From the NCBI GenBank assembly GCA_965366365.1, contig CBDUEV010000102.1, forward strand, positions 1 through 7,987: 7,987 bases of DNA. Direction: 5' to 3'. Source of the DNA: CBDUEV01 sp965366365 (GTDB lineage Bacteria > Actinomycetota > Acidimicrobiia > Spongiisociales > JAENVV01). Of the stretch, positions 1 through 5,888 are shown in pieces (position 1 is the stretch's first letter; every line of letters begins with the position of its first letter). The position numbers and the translations under genes were made by a program. The notes beneath the pieces are model-generated. The model had not been told where the DNA came from. It did no database searches and was given only the letters and a program-made list of their open reading frames with translations.

Positions 1-55
1 TTCAGGTGCCTGTGAGCTCAGGCTCGTGGGGGTTCAAGTCCCCCCTCGCCCACCA
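1..55 (+). tRNA. tRNA-Leu(CAG), 3' part only (5' end outside window)
   Basis: The 3' two thirds of a class II tRNA. The anticodon loop TTCAGGT is at 1-7 with anticodon CAG at 3-5, which reads CUG leucine codons. The 3' anticodon strand (8-12) is followed by a long variable arm with stem GAGC/GCTC (14-17 and 22-25). The T arm is GGGGG-TTCAAGT-CCCCC (28-44). The acceptor 3' strand CTCGCCC (45-51) is followed by discriminator A52 and an encoded CCA (53-55). The long variable arm, discriminator A and the match of the loop to known bacterial tRNA-Leu(CAG) support leucine over serine or tyrosine. The D arm and 5' acceptor strand (predicted GGGCGAG) lie upstream of the window. Confidence 0.93.
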
Positions 56-160
56 GTGCCGGGGTTTCCTCGGTACCGGGATTGAAGAGACGGTGCCGTC
101 CAATCCGGCCGGCCGGTTTCGGTCGGCAGACAACCGGACCAGTGGAACCAAGGCGATCAG

Positions 161-1198
161 ATGTTCTCAGAACCAGGTTTTCGCCGGCGCCGTCGTCGTC
201 GATTCATCCTGCCGATCGTCATCACCGTCTTCCTGCTGCTCGTCTGGGCCGTTGGCTCGCTCCGAAGCGATTCGCTCGACGCCACTCGTTTCTACGACGA
301 GGTTCGCTCAGTGGCCACGCAGCAGGCCACCGGGATCGACGATTTCCAGCTCATGGTGGCAACGATGGCCGTCGACCGAGCACAGTTCGTCGCCCAAATG
401 GATCAGCTCGAGCAGTCGGTCGCCGAGGGGATGGTCCGTGTTCAACTGTCGGACGTTCCCAACGACGACATCCCTGGCAGGGTGAGGGGTACGCAACGCA
501 TTGCGCAGCGGACCCTCGAATCGTGGGCTGCCGGGCTGGCGGCGTTCGAGGAGGCGGCGCTCTCCATCGTGGACGACCCCGCCGACCTCACGGGAGAGGC
601 GCGCCTCGGCGAGGCGCTCTCGCTCTTGGCGCGAGGGGACACGCTGTACACGGTGCTGGCCGAGGAGGTCGAGGCCCTCGGGGTCGAACTCGAGCTGAAC
701 GGCACGATGCCGGCGGTCGCCTATCTTCCCGTCAACGGAGCCACTCCCGGATTCCTGGAGGCGCTCACCGCCCGGCTCACCGCAGCAACGGATCTCGTGT
801 CGGTGACGGGGATCACGATCGCCAACATCACCACCATCCCCGAGCCCACCGGCGGTGACCAGGGGGAGTCGGTTCGGTTGCCGTTCACCGACTCGATCGA
901 CGTGCAGGTGGTCGTCGCCAACAACGGAAACGTACCGGAACTGGGCATCACGGTCGGGGCCCGCCTCGAGGACGTCAACGGCCAGATTCTGGACAATCGA
1001 GACGTGGTGATCGACTCGCTGGAAAGCGGCGAGGAATACACGGCGGATTTCTCCGACTGGATCGTCGATGACGACACGCTGTACAACCTGCGAGTTTTCG
1101 TTCTCCCCAGCGGGGATGGAGCGGTCGCCCCGCCACCGATCGACTACGGATTCTTCGTCGCCTCGCGGATCGAGAGCACCACCACCACGGGTGGATGA
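161..1198 (+). CDS. Uncharacterised single-pass membrane protein with large extracytoplasmic domain
   Basis: I do not recognise a named family for this 345-residue protein. The N-terminus is very arginine-rich (about residues 8-14) and is followed by one hydrophobic helix (about 15-33). By the positive-inside rule this predicts a cytoplasmic N-terminus and roughly 310 residues outside the membrane. Residues about 36-215 look mainly helical, with many Ala, Glu, Gln and Leu. Residues about 240-335 read as alternating beta strands with an N-N-G-N turn (254-257) and resemble an Ig-like or CARDB-like extracellular domain; this is an impression from the pattern, not a confirmed match. The tail is a short Thr/Gly stretch. 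The ATG at 161 is favoured because AAGG (150-153) lies 7 nt upstream and the Arg-rich/TM arrangement follows directly. It sits 105 bp after tRNA-Leu and converges with mug, with 13 bp between stop codons. It could belong to a cell-envelope system, but nothing in the context says which. Confidence 0.85.
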   Translation: MFSEPGFRRRRRRRFILPIVITVFLLLVWAVGSLRSDSLDATRFYDEVRSVATQQATGIDDFQLMVATMAVDRAQFVAQMDQLEQSVAEGMVRVQLSDVPNDDIPGRVRGTQRIAQRTLESWAAGLAAFEEAALSIVDDPADLTGEARLGEALSLLARGDTLYTVLAEEVEALGVELELNGTMPAVAYLPVNGATPGFLEALTARLTAATDLVSVTGITIANITTIPEPTGGDQGESVRLPFTDSIDVQVVVANNGNVPELGITVGARLEDVNGQILDNRDVVIDSLESGEEYTADFSDWIVDDDTLYNLRVFVLPSGDGAVAPPPIDYGFFVASRIESTTTTGG

Positions 1199-1211
1199 TG
1201 GGCGGTTCGAG

Positions 1212-1775
1212 TCAGATCACCCCTGCTGCCGATGCCGCCTGTCGGTACTTCTCGGCGAGCGAATCGACGGTCTCGTGAGCGTTCAGGCCGCTCGGGTTGG
1301 GGACCAGCCATAGCTCTGACCCACTCAGGGTGCCGGCTTGGAGCCCGAGTCTGGCCTTCGGGCACCCGAACGCCGTTCGGTAGGCGGTGATCCCGGCGAT
1401 GGCGACCACCTTGGGTCGCCAGGCGGCGACGCGATCTTCGAGTTCCCTTGCTCCCGCCCGGAGCTCTTCCTTGGAAAGCTCGGCGGCCCGCGCCGTGGCT
1501 CGCCCGGCGATATTGGTGATCCCCAACCCGCGCTCGACAAAACGGCGCCGATCGGAGGCGGTCATTCCCTGGGAGGCGCTGATCCCCCAATCGACGATCC
1601 CGGCTCGCAGCAGAGCCGGGTAGAAACGGTTCCCCGGGTAGGCGAAATGAGTCTGCGTGGCGGCGGTCCACAACCCCGGATTGATCCCCACGAACAACAA
1701 CCGGACGTCGGGACCGACCAGGTCGGGCACCGTGGCGTCGCGGAAACTCTCGAGTTCTGCCCTGGTGAATCCCAT
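1212..1775 (-). CDS. mug: Mismatch-specific uracil-DNA glycosylase (Mug/TDG family)
   Basis: Removes uracil and related damaged bases, such as ethenocytosine, opposite guanine in double-stranded DNA, the first step of base excision repair. With the start at 1775 the protein has 187 residues, slightly longer than the E. coli enzyme. Both active-site motifs are present: GINPGL (30-35), in which N32 corresponds to the catalytic asparagine that positions water, and NPSGLNAH (160-167), the DNA-intercalation loop. The segment FAYPGNRFYPALLRAG (44-59) and the SKEELRAG stretch (101-108) also match Mug. The frame stays open upstream to 1895, but those extra 40 residues are basic and unlike the family. 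The ATG at 1775 has no Shine-Dalgarno, but TATTCT lies 7 nt upstream, which fits leaderless transcription. It is divergent from serS (134 bp apart) and is probably transcribed alone. Confidence 0.94.
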   Translation of the reverse strand: MGFTRAELESFRDATVPDLVGPDVRLLFVGINPGLWTAATQTHFAYPGNRFYPALLRAGIVDWGISASQGMTASDRRRFVERGLGITNIAGRATARAAELSKEELRAGARELEDRVAAWRPKVVAIAGITAYRTAFGCPKARLGLQAGTLSGSELWLVPNPSGLNAHETVDSLAEKYRQAASAAGVI

Positions 1776-1782
1776 GAGGCGG

Positions 1783-1788
1783 AGAATA
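1783..1788 (-). promoter_or_regulatory. Candidate -10 element for leaderless mug mRNA
   Basis: On the minus strand this reads TATTCT and is separated from the mug ATG by 7 nt (CCGCCTC), so transcription would begin at or next to the start codon. No purine-rich ribosome-binding site is visible in between. The -35 region is weak. The spacing is direct observation; promoter function is inferred. Confidence 0.5.
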
Positions 1789-1874
1789 GGCCCCGTCCCG
1801 TAGCGCGCCCACCACACCGTGCGGAAGACCGACGCAACCGATCTCCGCCGTACTGGCCGGACGGAGCTGGGCAG

Positions 1875-1880
1875 TATCAT
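1875..1880 (+). promoter_or_regulatory. Candidate -10 element for serS
   Basis: TATCAT on the plus strand lies 29 nt before the serS ATG, which would give a leader of about 20-25 nt. A poor -35 candidate (TACTGG, 1851-1856) sits 18 nt upstream. The leader has only a weak purine patch before the start. No T-box or other structured leader is visible. Confidence 0.35.
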
Positions 1881-1909
1881 CGGAGCTGATTCCAACAGGT
1901 TGTGAGCCG

Positions 1910-3166
1910 ATGATCGATATCAACGTACTCCGGGACGAACCCGAGGCCCTCAAGGCGGCACTGGCGAGACGTGGCGTCGAGCTGGACGTCGACCGCCTGG
2001 TCGAACTCGAGGCGACGGTTCGGTCGCAACGCCGCCAGGGTGAAGAGGTGCGTGCCGAACAGAAGCTGGCCGGCAAGGCCATCGCCGGGCTGGGCGCCGA
2101 GGAGAAGCAGGCTGCCATCGCATCTGCTGGAAAGCTGGCGGAGCGGTACAAGGAAATCACAGCCGAGGTCGAGGCCCTCGAAGTCGAGTTTCAAGCGCTG
2201 TGGGATCAGGTCCCCAACCTCGCCCACGAATCGGCGCCGGATGGCGAATCGGACGAGGACAACGTCGAGATCAAACGCTGGGGAGAGCCCGCTCGGTTCG
2301 ATTTCGATATCCGGGATCATCAGGATCTGGGCGAATCCCTCGACATCATCGACGTGCCGGCCGGGGTACGGGTATCGGGATCTCGGTTCGCCTACCTGAA
2401 GGGCCAGGCCGTGTTCATGGAGATGGCGCTGGTCCGCTGGGCCCTCGACACGCTGGCGGTCGAAGGCTTCACGCCGGTGGTTCCTCCGGTGTTGGTGCGC
2501 GAAGAAGCCCTATATGGCACCGGGTTCTTTCCCGGCGACCGCGAGCAGGTGTACGCCCTCCCCAACGACGATCTCTACCTGGTCGGTACATCGGAGGTGG
2601 CGCTGGCGGCTCTCCACGCAGACGAGATCCTCGAGGCGGAGGCGCTGCCGGTCCGCTACGCGGGTTTCTCGTCGTGTTTCCGTCGAGAGGCCGGCACGTA
2701 CGGGAAGGACACCCGGGGGATCTTCCGGGTCCATCAGTTCGACAAGGTCGAAATGTTCTCGTTCTGCCATCCCGACGAGAGCTGGCCCGAGCACGAGCTG
2801 CTCTTCTCGATGGAGGAGAAGATCGTGCAGGCGCTGGAGCTGCCGTATCGGGTCGTCAATGTGGCGGCGGGTGACCTGGGGTCGTCGGCTGCCAAGAAAT
2901 ACGACATCGAAGCGTGGATTCCCAGTCAGGACGCCTACCGGGAGATCACTTCGTGCTCGAACACGACCGATTTCCAGTCCCGCCGGCTCAAGATCCGATT
3001 CCGTTCCGATGAGGGGAACCAGTTGGTCCATACGCTGAACGGGACGGCGGTGGCCGTGGGGAGAACGCTGCTGGCCATCATGGAGAACCACCAGCAGGCC
3101 GATGGGACGATCGTCGTTCCGGAAGTCCTCCGTCCCTATACGGGCTTCGACGTCATCGGTGGCTGA
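1910..3166 (+). CDS. serS: Seryl-tRNA synthetase
   Basis: Cytoplasmic class II aminoacyl-tRNA synthetase that activates serine with ATP and loads it onto tRNA-Ser, including the tRNA-Ser(CGA) at the end of this window. It has 418 residues, a normal bacterial length. Residues 1 to about 105 form the N-terminal tRNA-binding domain, a long antiparallel coiled coil rich in Glu, Arg, Ala and Lys (about 28-100). The catalytic domain carries the serine-site T227-S-E229 motif, motif 2 with the ATP-contacting FRRE (257-260) and downstream GIFRVHQFDKVE (270-281), the NGTAVAVGR segment (377-385) and motif 3 (GRTLLAIMENHQ, 384-395). The start MIDINVLRDEPE is the typical SerRS beginning, so ATG 1910 is secure. 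It overlaps the next gene (menG) by 8 nt, which suggests cotranscription. Confidence 0.98.
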   Translation: MIDINVLRDEPEALKAALARRGVELDVDRLVELEATVRSQRRQGEEVRAEQKLAGKAIAGLGAEEKQAAIASAGKLAERYKEITAEVEALEVEFQALWDQVPNLAHESAPDGESDEDNVEIKRWGEPARFDFDIRDHQDLGESLDIIDVPAGVRVSGSRFAYLKGQAVFMEMALVRWALDTLAVEGFTPVVPPVLVREEALYGTGFFPGDREQVYALPNDDLYLVGTSEVALAALHADEILEAEALPVRYAGFSSCFRREAGTYGKDTRGIFRVHQFDKVEMFSFCHPDESWPEHELLFSMEEKIVQALELPYRVVNVAAGDLGSSAAKKYDIEAWIPSQDAYREITSCSNTTDFQSRRLKIRFRSDEGNQLVHTLNGTAVAVGRTLLAIMENHQQADGTIVVPEVLRPYTGFDVIGG

Positions 3167-3830
3167 CTCGACCCCTCCGCCGGAAGGCCCTACCCGCCTG
3201 GCGGGCGTGGTCCCCGACGAGATCTTCGGGAAGATCGCCCGCCGGTACGACCTCTTGAACAGCGTGCTGTCGCTGGGTCGCGAGCAGGCATGGCGCCGCC
3301 GGGGTGCGGCTCACCTGCCGCCGGGGCGGGTGCTGGACCTCGGTTCGGGCACGGGTGCGGCGGCGCCGGTCTTCGGAAGTCGCGAGGTGGTGGCGCTCGA
3401 TCCGGAGCCGGGCATGCTCGCCCTCAGCCCGATTCCGTCCCGGGTGGTGGGGTTCGGGGAAGCCCTGCCGTTTCCGGATCAGTCGTTCGACGGCGTCTTC
3501 TCGGCCTACGTCTTTCGCAACCTCACGTCGGTCGACAAGACACTGGACGAGGTGCGGAGGGTTCTCCGGCCCGGTGGCAAAGCGGTGATCATCGACCTCG
3601 CCCGGCCCGTTTCGTCCGCGGCAGCTCGACTCCATCGCGCCGGGTCGGCAGTCGTCCTGCCCCTCGCCGGGATGGCGGTGGGAGCGCGGGACGAGTACGC
3701 CTATCTCCATCGCAGCCTCGACAAGCTGCCGCCTCCCGAAGAGCTCTACGCGCGGGGCCCGATGACCCTGGAGCGGTTGTGGCGAATGGGCCCCCTCGGC
3801 TTCGTCTATGGAGCCGTGCTGGCTCGCTAA
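3159..3830 (+). CDS. menG: Demethylmenaquinone (UbiE/MenG-type) methyltransferase
   Basis: SAM-dependent C-methyltransferase of the UbiE/MenG family. In an actinobacterium the expected reaction is methylation of demethylmenaquinone to menaquinone, the last step of respiratory quinone synthesis. The 223-residue product shows the first UbiE signature YDLLNSVLSLG (30-40), SAM motif I VLDLGSGTG (58-66), an acidic residue at the end of strand 2 (D81), the LPFPDQSFDGVFSAYVFRN stretch (103-121), the second signature RRVLRPGGKAVIIDLARP (133-150), and the ARDEYAYLHRSL region (176-187) typical of the family's C-terminal part. The GTG at 3159 is chosen because it lies within the end of serS (GTGGCTGA overlap) and gives a family-like length. 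A later GTG at 3207 is the alternative and would remove a Pro-rich, poorly conserved N-terminus. Translational coupling to serS is likely, as no clear ribosome-binding site is seen. Another quinone substrate cannot be excluded. Confidence 0.9.
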   Translation: MADSTPPPEGPTRLAGVVPDEIFGKIARRYDLLNSVLSLGREQAWRRRGAAHLPPGRVLDLGSGTGAAAPVFGSREVVALDPEPGMLALSPIPSRVVGFGEALPFPDQSFDGVFSAYVFRNLTSVDKTLDEVRRVLRPGGKAVIIDLARPVSSAAARLHRAGSAVVLPLAGMAVGARDEYAYLHRSLDKLPPPEELYARGPMTLERLWRMGPLGFVYGAVLAR

Positions 3831-3833
3831 CCC

Positions 3834-3905
3834 GGCGAACCCAGGGTTCCAGACCGCCAAAATGGCGGTGGCGAACCCTGGGTTCCAGACCGCCACATTG
3901 GCGGT
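3834..3905. repeat. Tandem pair of 36-nt double-palindrome repeats between convergent genes
   Basis: Two directly abutting 36-nt units (3834-3869 and 3870-3905) match at 33 of 36 positions. Each unit holds two palindromes: GAACCC-W-GGGTTC (6 bp arms, one central base) and ACCGCCA-NNN-TGGCGGT (7 bp arms, 3-nt loop; loop AAA in copy 1, CAT in copy 2). The three differences all lie in the central base or the loop, so both stems are perfect in both copies. In copy 2 the second stem extends to 9 bp (3887-3907). The array fills nearly the whole gap between the menG stop (3830) and the stop of the convergent methyltransferase-like gene (3930). There is no T-run. It could act as a two-way terminator or be a REP-like extragenic repeat; both are inference. 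Confidence 0.85.
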
Positions 3906-3929
3906 CTACAGCCCACAGAACGGGGAGTT

Positions 3930-5039
3930 CTACCGGCGGACCACCACGAAGGACTCGTCCTCGAACCACAGGCCGTCGTGCTCTTGCAGCACCGCCTCCG
4001 TGGCTTCCAGGTAGGCGGGGCCCGCACGCATCACCTCGCCCGCCCGGGCGTCATCGATCTGCGCCACGTACACAGCCGCGTTCCAGCCGGCGAGCAGCAT
4101 CGACGTCCCGATCCCGATCTCGGCGTGCTCCGGAAGAGCATGCAGTTCGTATGTGAAGAGCGAGTCGTCGTCCGCGGCAGCTTCGACAGCCAACGGGATC
4201 GGCGACTGGGCCAGGAGCCGGTCCATGAGCTCCTGCCGCGGCGTCACAAAAGGATCCTCGTCAGGCCAGATCGACCTGATGATGTCCATGCCAGGGTCTC
4301 GCCCGGTCGATTGCACCACGACCATCCTCCCCTGCGGAGCGAGGGCTTCGGCGAGGGGTCCCAGCACCTTGTCCACCTTGAACTCGGCCGACGCCCGGTT
4401 CCGATAGGGCTGAGCGGCGATGATCAGGTCGTAGCCGTCCTCGAGCGGGCCGCTCGTCGGAATAAGGTGTTCGAGGGCAAAAGCATGATCCTTGCGGTAG
4501 ATGACCAGGACGGCAGGGTCGACGTAGAGGGGATTGCCTGTGGTCGGCGAGAGCCGCGTCTGCCAGGCATCGGAGACCAGTTCGCCCAGGTCGCGTAGCT
4601 GACGTCCGAATTCGTGAGCGGTCGTGCCCTCGAGCGCAACGTCGCGCCATTTGACGTCCTCGGCAGCGCGGGGACGCAGCCAGGGCGCCTCCCGGTAATA
4701 CATGTTGGTCACCACCACCACCGTCTCGGGGTGCTCCGCAAAGCGCGTGTGGAGCTTCGAGAAACTCAACCTCGTGTCCTCCATGCTGATCTCTTTCCCC
4801 ACCACGACGAACGGGATGGTGGGGTAGCGGTGGTGCATCTCTTCGAGGACGTGGTGGAGCACCGTGGCGTCTCCCATTCCGGCATCGAAGACACGCAGAG
4901 CAGGAGGCTTCGGATCGAGCAGGTCGAGTTCCTGCCCCACTCGCCGGGCGATCATGTCCTTTTCGTTCGTGGTCGTCACGAACAGCAAGTACTTCTCGCG
5001 GTTGTCGTAGAAGCGAAACGCCTGAGCCCGAGATGCCAT
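3930..5039 (-). CDS. SAM-dependent methyltransferase-like protein of unknown substrate
   Basis: A 369-residue, apparently cytoplasmic protein. The clearest feature is a Rossmann-type motif I, LRVFDAGMGDATVLHHVL (48-65), followed by the second strand FVVVGKEIS (77-85) ending near an acidic residue and a VVVVTNMYY strand (107-115). Later strands read YDLIIAAQPY (203-212) and PQGRMVVVQSTG (235-246), as in the central and late strands of class I methyltransferases. The C-terminal part (about 295-369) contains GIGTSMLLAGWNAAVYVAQI (309-328) and ends FVVVRR. I do not recognise the specific family, and motif I departs from the usual GxGxG (GMGD), so activity is not assured. ATG 5039 is preferred over upstream in-frame starts because the frame farther upstream (to 5549) runs antisense to the neighbouring gene. 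There is no clear ribosome-binding site; a weak -10-like GAGAAT lies 6 nt upstream. It is divergent from the F420-family gene (117 bp gap) and convergent with menG. Confidence 0.8.
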   Translation of the reverse strand: MASRAQAFRFYDNREKYLLFVTTTNEKDMIARRVGQELDLLDPKPPALRVFDAGMGDATVLHHVLEEMHHRYPTIPFVVVGKEISMEDTRLSFSKLHTRFAEHPETVVVVTNMYYREAPWLRPRAAEDVKWRDVALEGTTAHEFGRQLRDLGELVSDAWQTRLSPTTGNPLYVDPAVLVIYRKDHAFALEHLIPTSGPLEDGYDLIIAAQPYRNRASAEFKVDKVLGPLAEALAPQGRMVVVQSTGRDPGMDIIRSIWPDEDPFVTPRQELMDRLLAQSPIPLAVEAAADDDSLFTYELHALPEHAEIGIGTSMLLAGWNAAVYVAQIDDARAGEVMRAGPAYLEATEAVLQEHDGLWFEDESFVVVRR

Positions 5040-5120
5040 CGCGCCATTCTCGCGGACCACCCGCCGCGACGTCGGGTGCGGCCACCAGCAAGGGAGACCG
5101 ACGCCCCACGAGGCGTAGGG

Positions 5121-5137
5121 TTGGGGTTGAACCCCAA
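5121..5137. promoter_or_regulatory. Perfect 17-nt palindrome upstream of F420-family gene (operator or leader hairpin)
   Basis: TTGGGGTT-G-AACCCCAA is an uninterrupted palindrome with 8-nt arms around one central base, ending 19 nt before the ATG at 5157. A TAGGGT sequence (5116-5121) that fits a loose TAnnnT -10 pattern abuts it, so the palindrome would cover the transcription start. It lies in the only gap shared by two divergent genes. The symmetry is plainly visible; repressor binding is inference. Confidence 0.55.
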
Positions 5138-5156
5138 GCCCGAAGAGGGTGCCGTG

Positions 5157-5807
5157 ATGGGAAGCACGAAAGCGTCCGACCCGCCCGGTAGAGCCGCCCG
5201 ATACGATCGGTGGATGGAGCCGCAGGCAATGGCAGCCCTGCGGCGGATATTCCGCCGGATGAATCACGGCATGGTTCTCATGTGGAGGTTGGGGCTTGGC
5301 CGGTCGATGAACCTCTGGCCGACCGGATTGGGGCGGTTCATGGTCATCGAACACACCGGTCGGCGGAGTGGGATCGGCTACCGCACCCCCGTCAACTACA
5401 CGCGGATCTCCGACGAGCTCTTCTGTGTCGCCGCCTTCGGCGCGAAGACCGATTGGTATCGAAACGCCCTCGCCCAGGGGACGGTGGCGGTTTGGCTCCC
5501 GGACGGCCGCTGGGAGGCGACGATCGAAGACCGCTCGGATGACCCGCACCGTGTGGGGCTGATGCGTCGGGTCCTGATCGACTCTGGCTTCGCGGCGCCT
5601 CTATTCGGATTGAACCCGCGTCGCATGGATGACTCGGACCTGACGGAGGCTACTGCTACCTACCGCCTGGTCCGGCTCCGACTCCAACGAGAGCGACCCT
5701 CCGCCGATGGCCCCTCGGACCTCGTTTGGGTGTGGGTACCGATTGGCGTGACGGTTCTCTGCACACTGGCCCTGCGCCGGCGGGCACACCGGCCGGCCAG
5801 GCGCTGA
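5157..5807 (+). CDS. Deazaflavin (F420)-dependent nitroreductase-family oxidoreductase (DDN-like) with C-terminal hydrophobic tail
   Basis: Member of the DDN/FDOR split-barrel family, which uses reduced coenzyme F420 (or a related flavin) to reduce quinones, nitro compounds or other acceptors. In this 216-residue protein the hallmark block runs from about 61 to 114: FMVIEHTGRRSG (61-72), YRTPVN (75-80), then FCVAAFGAKTDWYRNALA (89-106) and the AVWLPDGRWEA strand pair. The HTGRRSG and TDWYRN segments line the cofactor phosphate site in characterised relatives. Residues about 24-60 form a basic, amphipathic N-terminal region. Unusually, residues about 189-206 (VWVWVPIGVTVLCTLAL) form a hydrophobic segment followed by an Arg-rich end, suggesting membrane association. 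ATG 5157 is chosen because AGAGGG (5144-5149) sits 7 nt upstream; the adjacent GTG 5154 is too close. Menaquinone is a plausible acceptor given the family and membrane tail, but this is a guess. Confidence 0.88.
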   Translation: MGSTKASDPPGRAARYDRWMEPQAMAALRRIFRRMNHGMVLMWRLGLGRSMNLWPTGLGRFMVIEHTGRRSGIGYRTPVNYTRISDELFCVAAFGAKTDWYRNALAQGTVAVWLPDGRWEATIEDRSDDPHRVGLMRRVLIDSGFAAPLFGLNPRRMDDSDLTEATATYRLVRLRLQRERPSADGPSDLVWVWVPIGVTVLCTLALRRRAHRPARR

Positions 5808-5811
5808 GGGT

Positions 5812-5846
5812 GGGGCCCGGCACGGGCCGGGAAGGCCCGGCGCCCC
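5812..5846 (+). terminator. GC-rich stem-loop after the F420-family gene
   Basis: GCCGGG-AAGG-CCCGGC (5826-5841) forms a perfect 6-bp hairpin, and the flanking GGGGC (5812-5816) and GCCCC (5842-5846) can extend it across a bulge. It begins 4 nt past the stop codon at 5807. It lacks a T-run, so termination is likely but not certain. Confidence 0.5.
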
Positions 5847-5875
5847 CCGGGTGAGGTCGGCTCGCCCCTGCCGAC

Positions 5876-5881
5876 TACGCT
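5876..5881 (+). promoter_or_regulatory. Candidate -10 element for a leaderless SLH/beta-helix gene
   Basis: TACGCT lies 7 nt before the ATG at 5889 (intervening CATCTCG), the same geometry seen at mug. No ribosome-binding site exists between it and the ATG. This supports ATG 5889 as both transcription and translation start. The -35 side is not distinctive. Confidence 0.5.
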
Positions 5882-5888
5882 CATCTCG

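Noticed and set aside
113..137. Inverted repeat CCGGTT/AACCGG as a tRNA-Leu terminator
   Set aside because: A 6-bp stem with a 13-nt loop and no T-run in GC-rich DNA is too weak to call.
1144..2160. A 338-codon minus-strand frame overlapping mug and the start of serS
   Set aside because: The mug motifs lie in a different frame and the overlap covers the conserved SerRS N-terminus, so this is a shadow frame.
3834..3905. CRISPR array, suggested by the 36-nt repeat length
   Set aside because: The two units abut with no spacers, there are only two, and no cas genes are nearby.
3808..4014. Small plus-strand ORF with NPGF repeats as a real peptide gene
   Set aside because: It starts inside menG, runs through the palindromic repeat and continues antisense into the next gene; its peptide periodicity is explained by the 36-nt DNA repeat.
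4614..5156. Long N-terminal extension of the F420-family gene
   Set aside because: The extension is antisense to the methyltransferase-like gene and has no family similarity; a ribosome-binding site precedes ATG 5157.
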